DNA of 11,296 bases from positions 1-11,296 of the forward strand of contig JAGHSG010000121.1 of assembly GCA_018066005.1 (NCBI GenBank), in the 5' to 3' direction. Positions within the stretch are counted from its first letter, which is position 1, and every line of letters starts with the position of its first letter. The notes under the pieces were generated by a model. It saw only the letters and a program-made list of their open reading frames with translations, was not told the DNA's origin and did no database searches. The position numbers and the translations under genes are program-made. This DNA is from Bacteroidales bacterium. GTDB taxonomy: Bacteria; Bacteroidota; Bacteroidia; Bacteroidales; Paludibacteraceae. Below are positions 1 to 3,670 of the stretch, piece by piece.

Positions 1-5
1 AGTAA

Positions 6-73
6 TGGCGGTATGGCGGTGTGGCGGTTTCCGCCATTCCGCCACGACCGCCACTGGGATATGTGGCGGAAAA
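6..73. repeat. Compound hairpin 1: three TGGCGG facing three CCGCCA, plus trailing motif
   Basis: TGGCGG occurs at 6-11, 14-19 and 22-27. After a TTT loop, CCGCCA occurs at 31-36, 39-44 and 48-53. The arms can pair as one long imperfect stem, or in several shifted registers because each arm is an internal direct repeat. The hairpin is followed by TATGTGGCGGAAAA at 60-73, and related motifs follow the next two hairpins. No T-tract follows, so it does not look like an intrinsic terminator. The element may begin before the window. The structure is seen directly; its function is unknown. Confidence 0.8.
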
Positions 74-89
74 CTCCATAAGAAGGTAA

Positions 90-146
90 TGGAGAAATGG
101 AGAAATTTCTGTTTCTCCATTTCTCCACACAATACATGTGGAGGAA
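90..146. repeat. Compound hairpin 2: perfect 16-base stem built from doubled TGGAGAAA
   Basis: The left arm (90-105) is two copies of TGGAGAAA. The right arm (112-127) is their exact reverse complement, TTTCTCCA twice, leaving a 6-base loop (106-111). As in the preceding hairpin, each arm is itself a direct repeat, but the sequence is unrelated. ATGTGGAGGAA follows at 136-146, resembling the motif after hairpin 1. It reads as the same architecture with different stem content. No function can be assigned. Confidence 0.85.
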
Positions 147-206
147 TGCCGGAATGGAGGTATTCCGGCAAACCGGCATTCCGGCACTACTATGTGTGGA
201 GGAAAA
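143..206. repeat. Compound hairpin 3: alternative stems around GCCGGAAT, plus trailing motif
   Basis: TGCCGGAAT (147-155) can pair with ATTCCGGCA at either 162-170 or 178-186. GGAATGCCGG (143-152) can also pair with CCGGCATTCC (173-182). These pairings are mutually exclusive folds. The related motif ATGTGTGGAGGAAAA follows at 192-206. With the two preceding hairpins this makes a series of three units, each a multi-register hairpin followed by an ATGTGG-type motif. It resembles REP-like intergenic palindromes only in a general way; I do not recognise a named family. Confidence 0.75.
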
Positions 207-222
207 CAAGGACGCGTTGCTC

Positions 223-327
223 ATAGAACGCAAGCGGGGCTTGCTAATAGAACGGGCAAAGCCCTAGTAGAACGCCTTCGGCTAATAGAACGCAAGCGTA
301 GCTTGCTAATAGAACGGCGCAAGCGCC
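223..327. repeat. Mini-hairpin array B: five tiny hairpins with TAATAGAAC linkers
   Basis: Five short perfect inverted repeats follow one another: GCAAGC-GGG-GCTTGC (230-244), GGGC-AAA-GCCC (254-264), GCC-TTC-GGC (274-282), GCAAGC-GTA-GCTTGC (292-306) and GGCG-CAAG-CGCC (316-327). They are separated by 9-base linkers TAATAGAAC (245-253, 283-291, 307-315) or TAGTAGAAC (265-273), and a related TCATAGAAC (221-229) leads in. Stems differ in length and sequence but stay complementary, while the linker is nearly constant. Linker-to-linker steps of 20, 18 and 24 bases argue against a coding repeat. Related arrays lie at 531-620 and 1656-1739. Confidence 0.9.
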
Positions 328-360
328 TAAGGCGTAAATGTACTGATAATCCTATTAAAT

Positions 361-503
361 GGACGCGGAAAGGACGCGGAAAGAACGCGGAAATCACGCC
401 CAAATCACGCGGAAAAACAAGGCAAATAGTACGAAAAAAGTACGGAGATCCTTCAGTAATAACTAACCTATAACTAACGTATCACTAAGGTATCGCTAAG
501 GTT
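361..503. repeat. 11-base-period tract, about 13 units in one register
   Basis: Read in 11-base steps from 361, the first five units are GGACGCGGAAA twice, GAACGCGGAAA, TCACGCCCAAA and TCACGCGGAAA. Units 10-13 (460-503) are TAACTAACCTA, TAACTAACGTA, TCACTAAGGTA and TCGCTAAGGTT. The middle units (416-459) are more degenerate, but the good blocks at each end are in the same register (460 minus 361 is 99). Units mostly end in A/T-rich triplets about one helical turn apart, which could bend DNA or present a site on one face. No reading frame here is convincing as a gene. Function is unknown. Confidence 0.75.
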
Positions 504-523
504 AGACACGTGTCAAACCTTAG
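496..523. repeat. 28-base near-perfect palindrome
   Basis: CTAAGGTTAGACAC (496-509) is followed directly by GTGTCAAACCTTAG (510-523). These are reverse complements except for one A-A mismatch pair. There is no loop, so it fits a dimeric protein-binding site or a cruciform better than an RNA hairpin. Its left arm overlaps the last unit of the 11-base tract, and mini-hairpin array C begins just after it. No regulator is encoded nearby to assign to it. Confidence 0.75.
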
Positions 524-530
524 AATGAAC

Positions 531-620
531 GGCACAAAGTGCCTAATATAACGGGCAAAGCCCTAGTAGAACGCCTCCGGCTAATAGAACGCTGACGCTA
601 AATGAAAGCCGCAAGCGGCT
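531..620. repeat. Mini-hairpin array C
   Basis: Hairpins are GGCAC-AAA-GTGCC (531-543), GGGC-AAA-GCCC (553-563), GCC-TCC-GGC (573-581), a degenerate two-base-pair unit near 591-598, and AGCCG-CAAG-CGGCT (607-620). Linkers are TAATATAAC (544-552), TAGTAGAAC (564-572), TAATAGAAC (582-590) and the diverged TAAATGAAA (599-607). The block 553-592 matches 254-293 of array B except for one base in a loop, so the two arrays share ancestry. The array ends about 55 bases before the promoter of the transporter gene. Confidence 0.88.
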
Positions 621-674
621 AATGCTTTATCCGTAGACGGTCAAGCAAATTTTGAGGTAATTTTTGCACAAAAA

Positions 675-706
675 TTTGCGTATGCCAAAATAATTTAGTA
701 CCTTTG
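675..706 (+). promoter_or_regulatory. Bacteroidota-type promoter for the transporter gene
   Basis: A -33 element TTTG (675-678) and a -7 element TACCTTTG (699-706) are separated by 20 bases, close to the TTTG/TAnnTTTG consensus of Bacteroidota housekeeping promoters. Transcription would start a few bases after 706, which rules out a TTG start at 704 and leaves a leader of about 20-28 bases before the ATG codons at 734 and 740. The -33 region AAATTTGCGTAT (672-683) is repeated exactly in front of prfB. Confidence 0.8.
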
Positions 707-733
707 TGGCTGCAAAGGGATTCCTTTTCCCTA

Positions 734-1654
734 ATGTGTATGTGGATTATATTGGCTATATTATCGGCGTTATGCCTGGGATGCTATGATGTCAGCAAGA
801 AACGCTCATTGGACGGCAACTCGGTAGTGGGAGTGCTGACGGTAAGTATATGTCTATCCAGCGCCTTGCTGCTCATTCAATGGTTATGCTCACGGCTGAT
901 GCCGGAGATGATGGCAGGGACCCTGTTTTATGTGCCTCATGTATCGCTACAAGCACACCTATTAATTATATGCAAGGCAGCCCTTGTTCTGGCTTCCTGG
1001 TTATGCGCCTATATGGCACTCAAACACCTGCCGTTGAGTCTGGTGGCTCCCATGCAAGCCACCCGCCCGATGTGGACACTGGTGGGTGCCGTCATCATCT
1101 TCAACGAAGTACTGAACGGCTGGCAATGGTTAGGCGTGCTATGTGCGTTAGGCAGCGTACTTATATACTCGTTGGTGGAACGCAAGAAAGATAAACAAAC
1201 CGTCATAGAACAGAAGACCTACCTTGTATTCCTCATTTTAGGCATCCTTTTCGGCAGCGCCAGCGGGTTGTATGACAAATACCTGATGCGCCAATTAGAC
1301 CACAATGCCGTACAGGTCTATTATACTTGGTATCAAGCCGTTATGATGGTTATTCTGTGGGCTATGTGCAGCCGACCGGCAGGACACTCAGCACCACATA
1401 CGGGCGTTTTTAAGTGGCGCCGGGCGATTGTAGGTATTTCCGTTTTCTTGGTATTGAGTGACTTCTTTTATCTGCTGGCTTTGACCGATACAAATTCGCT
1501 GATAGCCGTCGTCTCCACCGCCCGAAGGGCAGGAACGGTTATTCCGTTCGTGTACGGCATACTTATCCTGAAAGAACCCCACCCCCAACGCAAGATATGG
1601 TGCCTCGCCGGCATCCTGCTCGGACTGGTGTTCCTCCTTATCGGAACGCTATGA
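734..1654 (+). CDS. EamA/DMT-family inner-membrane transporter
   Basis: This is a hydrophobic protein of about 306 residues with roughly ten predicted membrane segments in two similar halves, typical of the EamA (drug/metabolite transporter) fold. Each half begins with a helix of the expected type: LAILSALCLGCYDVSKK near the N-terminus, and FLILGILFGSASGLYDKYLM after the charged loop VERKKDKQTVIEQK that separates the halves. Family members move small molecules across the inner membrane; the substrate cannot be read from the sequence. An in-frame TTG at 704 lies inside the promoter -7 box, so I use ATG 734; ATG 740 is equally possible. No Shine-Dalgarno sequence is visible. The gene has its own promoter and is flanked on both sides by mini-hairpin arrays, the downstream one starting at its stop codon. 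It looks like a single-gene transcription unit. Confidence 0.85.
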   Translation: MCMWIILAILSALCLGCYDVSKKRSLDGNSVVGVLTVSICLSSALLLIQWLCSRLMPEMMAGTLFYVPHVSLQAHLLIICKAALVLASWLCAYMALKHLPLSLVAPMQATRPMWTLVGAVIIFNEVLNGWQWLGVLCALGSVLIYSLVERKKDKQTVIEQKTYLVFLILGILFGSASGLYDKYLMRQLDHNAVQVYYTWYQAVMMVILWAMCSRPAGHSAPHTGVFKWRRAIVGISVFLVLSDFFYLLALTDTNSLIAVVSTARRAGTVIPFVYGILILKEPHPQRKIWCLAGILLGLVFLLIGTL

Positions 1655-1655
1655 G

Positions 1656-1739
1656 GCATAGAACGCGGAGCTAATTGAACGCAAGCAGAGCTTGCTAATA
1701 GAACGGGCAGAGCCCTAATAGAACGGTAGCAAAGCTACC
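1656..1739. repeat. Mini-hairpin array D between transporter stop and prfB promoter
   Basis: The array begins just after the transporter stop codon. After GCATAGAAC (1656-1664) come a weak two-base-pair unit (1665-1671), GCAAGC-AGA-GCTTGC (1681-1695), GGGC-AGA-GCCC (1705-1715) and GGTAGC-AAA-GCTACC (1725-1739). Linkers are TAATTGAAC (1672-1680) and TAATAGAAC (1696-1704, 1716-1724). The order GCAAGC unit then GGGC unit is the same as in array B, but the loops differ. No U-tract follows any stem, so ordinary intrinsic termination is unlikely. In a transcript it would lie in the 3' untranslated region of the transporter mRNA. Confidence 0.88.
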
Positions 1740-1765
1740 TAAAGGAAGCGAAATAAAAAAATAAA

Positions 1766-1797
1766 TTTGCGTATCTCAATATTTTTTTGTAATTTTG
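1766..1797 (+). promoter_or_regulatory. Bacteroidota-type promoter for prfB
   Basis: TTTG (1766-1769) and TAATTTTG (1790-1797) are separated by 20 bases, the same spacing as in the promoter of the transporter. Both promoters also share AAATTTGCGTAT at the -33 box and GCAAA shortly after the -7 box (here 1803-1807). Transcription starting a few bases past 1797 would give a leader of only about 15 bases before the prfB ATG at 1820. Confidence 0.8.
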
Positions 1798-1819
1798 TGC
1801 CCGCAAATAATAATGACTT

Positions 1820-2926
1820 ATGATAACGATAGAACAACTGAAAGACGTACAACAGCGCGCAGAGAAACTGAAGCAATACTTACAAATTGACGAAAAACGC
1901 GCGCAGTTGGAGGAAGAAGAGTTACACACACAAGCACCCGGATTCTGGGATGACGCCAAGGCTGCCGAAGCCCAGATGCGTAAGGTCAAAGGCATCAAAC
2001 GCTGGATAGAGGGTTTTGAAGGCGTCCGCTCGGCTACCGATGAACTAGCACTGGCTTTTGATTTCTACAAAGACGAGTTAGTCACGGAGGAAGATGTAGA
2101 TAACGCCTACTCCACCGCCCTCGCTGCCGTGGAAGACCTCGAGATGAAGAACATGCTGAGTCACGAAGAAGACTCTATGCCTGCCGTACTCAAGATAGTC
2201 AGCGGTGCCGGAGGTACGGAAGCACAGGACTGGGCAGAGCAACTGATGCGTATGTATCAGCGCTACTGCGAGAAACATGATTATAAAGTGACGGTCAGCA
2301 ACTTCCAAGAAGGTGATGAGGCCGGCATAAAAACCGTTACCTTCAATATAGAAGGCGACATGGCATACGGTTATCTCAAATCCGAAAACGGTGTACACCG
2401 TCTCGTTCGCGTCAGCCCGTACAACGCCCAAGGCAAGCGCATGACAAGTTTTGCCAGCGTATTCGTAGTGCCCCTCATTGACGACAGCATAGACATACAA
2501 GTTGACCCCGCCGGCATCAGTTGGGACACGTTCCGCAGTTCGGGAGCCGGAGGACAGAACGTCAATAAAGTGGAATCCGGCGTGCGCCTGCACTATAAGT
2601 TCATCAACGTCCTGACCGGTCAGCCGGATGAGATAGTCATTGAGAACACAGAGACGCGTGACCAGCCAAAGAACCGCGAAAACGCTTTGCGGCACTTGCG
2701 TTCGCAGCTATATGAATTAGAATTGGAGAAACGCCGCCAGGCCGCTGCCAAGGTGGAAGCCGGCAAGAAAAAGATTGAATGGGGCAGCCAGATACGCAGT
2801 TATGTCTTTGATGACCGCCGCGTGAAAGACCACCGGACAAATTACGAAACGCACAATGTCAATGCCGTGATGGATGGCGATATAGATGCCTTCATCAAAT
2901 CTTACTTGATGGAATTTCCCGACTGA
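1820..2926 (+). CDS. prfB: Peptide chain release factor 2 (RF2), no frameshift
   Basis: Class I release factor that recognises UGA and UAA in the ribosomal A site and triggers peptidyl-tRNA hydrolysis. The protein has 368 residues, normal for RF2. The peptidyl-transferase motif GGQ is at residues 244-246, in SGAGGQNVNKVESGVR. The codon-recognition tripeptide position reads SPY (199-201) in HRLVRVSPYNAQGKRMTSF, where E. coli RF2 has SPF; SPY is what I recall from Bacteroides homologues. The N-terminal helical domain is followed by the typical C-terminal stretch IEWGSQIRSYVFDDRRVKDHRTNYET. The gene reads through without an in-frame UGA near codon 25, so the autoregulatory +1 frameshift of E. 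coli prfB is absent. The ATG at 1820 gives the family N-terminus. Its last codons are copied into the downstream tandem duplication. Confidence 0.97.
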   Translation: MITIEQLKDVQQRAEKLKQYLQIDEKRAQLEEEELHTQAPGFWDDAKAAEAQMRKVKGIKRWIEGFEGVRSATDELALAFDFYKDELVTEEDVDNAYSTALAAVEDLEMKNMLSHEEDSMPAVLKIVSGAGGTEAQDWAEQLMRMYQRYCEKHDYKVTVSNFQEGDEAGIKTVTFNIEGDMAYGYLKSENGVHRLVRVSPYNAQGKRMTSFASVFVVPLIDDSIDIQVDPAGISWDTFRSSGAGGQNVNKVESGVRLHYKFINVLTGQPDEIVIENTETRDQPKNRENALRHLRSQLYELELEKRRQAAAKVEAGKKKIEWGSQIRSYVFDDRRVKDHRTNYETHNVNAVMDGDIDAFIKSYLMEFPD

Positions 2927-3081
2927 TTTTTATTTAAATCACAAGGTCGTGTGGTGGTTTTTACCGCCAAAAGCCAACTCGTTGGCGGAGCGGACACAAC
3001 CACTACACACAACCCACTAAGATACTAAGAACACAAAAAGAATAATGCATACAATGATATCATAAAATGACAGAAAACGAA
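2912..3081. repeat. Tandem duplication, copy 1 (prfB tail, spacer, first five codons of next gene)
   Basis: This copy runs from GAATTTCCC in the end of prfB, through the whole spacer, to ATGACAGAAAACGAA, the opening of the GxxExxY gene. There it is joined straight back to TTTCCCGAC from prfB. The copies are nearly identical over their first 110 or so bases, then differ by a few substitutions and small indels. The junction shows three shared bases, GAA (3079-3081), as expected of a duplication at short homology. No strong TAnnTTTG promoter is visible inside. Confidence 0.93.
2949..3010. repeat. Nested hairpin in copy 1, possible prfB 3' end structure
   Basis: The outer stem pairs GTGTGGTGGTT (2949-2959) with AACCAC and CACAC (2998-3010) across a two-base bulge. 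Inside, either CCGCCA (2964-2969) pairs with TGGCGG (2983-2988), or GCCAA (2973-2977) pairs with TTGGC (2982-2986) around CTCG. These two inner folds compete. It lies 23 bases after the prfB stop and could protect the mRNA end or aid termination, but no U-tract follows. CCGCCA and TGGCGG are also the building blocks of the first hairpin in the window. Confidence 0.65.
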
Positions 3082-3093
3082 TTTCCCGACTGA
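3067..3093 (+). pseudogene. Eight-codon chimeric remnant of the duplication junction
   Basis: ATG ACA GAA AAC GAA, identical to the first five codons of the gene at 3231, runs into TTT CCC GAC TGA, the last three codons and stop of prfB. The result would be the peptide MTENEFPD. It is a by-product of the tandem duplication and not likely to be functional, though it keeps the start context of the real gene and could be a tiny upstream reading frame. Confidence 0.7.
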
Positions 3094-3245
3094 TTTTTAT
3101 TTAAATCACAAGGTCGTGTGGTGGTTTTTACCGCCAAAAGCCAACTCGTTGGCGGGGCGGACACAACCACTACACACAACCCACTAAGAGACTAAGAACA
3201 CAAAAAAGGAAAGCATAACGATATAATAAAATGACAGAAAACGAA
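3079..3245. repeat. Tandem duplication, copy 2
   Basis: Second copy, offset by 167 bases from the first. It begins with the prfB-derived GAATTTCCCGACTGA and ends in codon five of the GxxExxY gene, so it supplies the real start region of that gene. Differences from copy 1 include G for A in the hairpin flank (GGCGGGGCGG against GGCGGAGCGG), and a shorter, altered A-rich stretch just before the start codon. Confidence 0.93.
3116..3177. repeat. Nested hairpin in copy 2
   Basis: Same fold as the hairpin after prfB. GTGTG and GTGGTT (3116-3126) pair with AACCAC and CACAC (3165-3177), with the same competing CCGCCA/TGGCGG and GCCAA/TTGGC inner stems. All pairing positions are unchanged between the copies. 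This hairpin lies about 50 bases upstream of the GxxExxY start codon. Confidence 0.65.
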
Positions 3246-3632
3246 ATATCCAAAATAGTATTTGAATCGTATCAAAGAGTCCTAAAGACCTTAGGTCCCG
3301 GATTATTGGAAAAAGCATATCAAACTATTTTGGCATACGAACTTAAGAAACACGGGCTCATAGTAGAAACCGAAGTAGCACTGCCCGTAATATACGAAGA
3401 TGTCATTTTAGACCAAGCATATCGAGTAGATATATTAGTCGAAAACAAAGTAATTTTGGAATTAAAAGCAGTTGACAAACTAATAGATGTGCATCGCTCA
3501 CAATTACTGACATACCTACGAATGAGTCATAAAAAATTAGGATTGCTCATCAATTTCGGTAGCCCACTATATGCAGAAAATTTCAAGCGAGTGCTGAATT
3601 GCGATAACGTAGCCGAATTAGATAATCCCTAA
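3231..3632 (+). CDS. GxxExxY-family protein (PD-(D/E)XK nuclease-like)
   Basis: A 133-residue protein with the name-giving motif at G24, E27 and Y30 (GPGLLEKAYQ), followed by a PD-(D/E)XK-like core YRVDILVENKVILELKAVD with D67, E77 and K79 in the expected spacing. Length and motif order match the GxxExxY family, which is widespread in environmental and Bacteroidota genomes. The fold suggests a nuclease, but the biological role is not established. The gene is clearly more AT-rich than its neighbours: hand-counted 60-base lines at 3241 and 3421 give about 37% and 28% GC, against about 55% for the line at 5221 in dnaE. This suggests recent acquisition. Its spacer and first codons are duplicated upstream. 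The start at 3231 is supported by the match of both copies around it. No clear promoter is visible, so read-through from prfB is possible. Confidence 0.88.
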   Translation: MTENEISKIVFESYQRVLKTLGPGLLEKAYQTILAYELKKHGLIVETEVALPVIYEDVILDQAYRVDILVENKVILELKAVDKLIDVHRSQLLTYLRMSHKKLGLLINFGSPLYAENFKRVLNCDNVAELDNP

Positions 3633-3670
3633 AGCAGGCAGTTGTGATAAAAAACAAGAAAACCAACAAG

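Noticed and set aside
5..226. Open frame of 73 codons through the first hairpins
   Set aside because: It simply translates the inverted repeats and resembles no protein family I know.
223..327. CRISPR array
   Set aside because: The repeated element is only 9 bases and the intervals are 7-15 bases of self-complementary sequence. A CRISPR has longer constant repeats and unique, non-palindromic spacers.
138..473. Open frame of 111 codons across the hairpin and 11-base repeats
   Set aside because: It is made of the repeats themselves (LIERKRSLLIERR-like runs). Linker steps are not multiples of three, there is no start context, and no domain is recognisable.
1..640. Integron, transposon end or plasmid origin
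   Set aside because: No integrase, transposase or replication initiator gene is in the window, and no attC-like or terminal inverted repeat with target-site duplication could be found, despite the abundance of palindromes.
704..706. TTG start codon for the transporter
   Set aside because: It lies within the -7 promoter element and upstream of the expected transcription start, so it cannot be in the mRNA. ATG 734 or 740 is used instead.
1681..1739. Intrinsic terminator after the transporter gene
   Set aside because: The stems are GC-rich but short, and none is followed by a run of T.
2078..2695. Long minus-strand open frame opposite prfB
   Set aside because: Shadow of prfB caused by codon bias; the plus-strand product is unambiguous.
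3644..3646. GTG start codon for dnaE
   Set aside because: It would add the lysine-rich MIKNKKTNK in front of the usual family N-terminus; the ATG at 3671 places FTHLHVHS at the start as in homologues.
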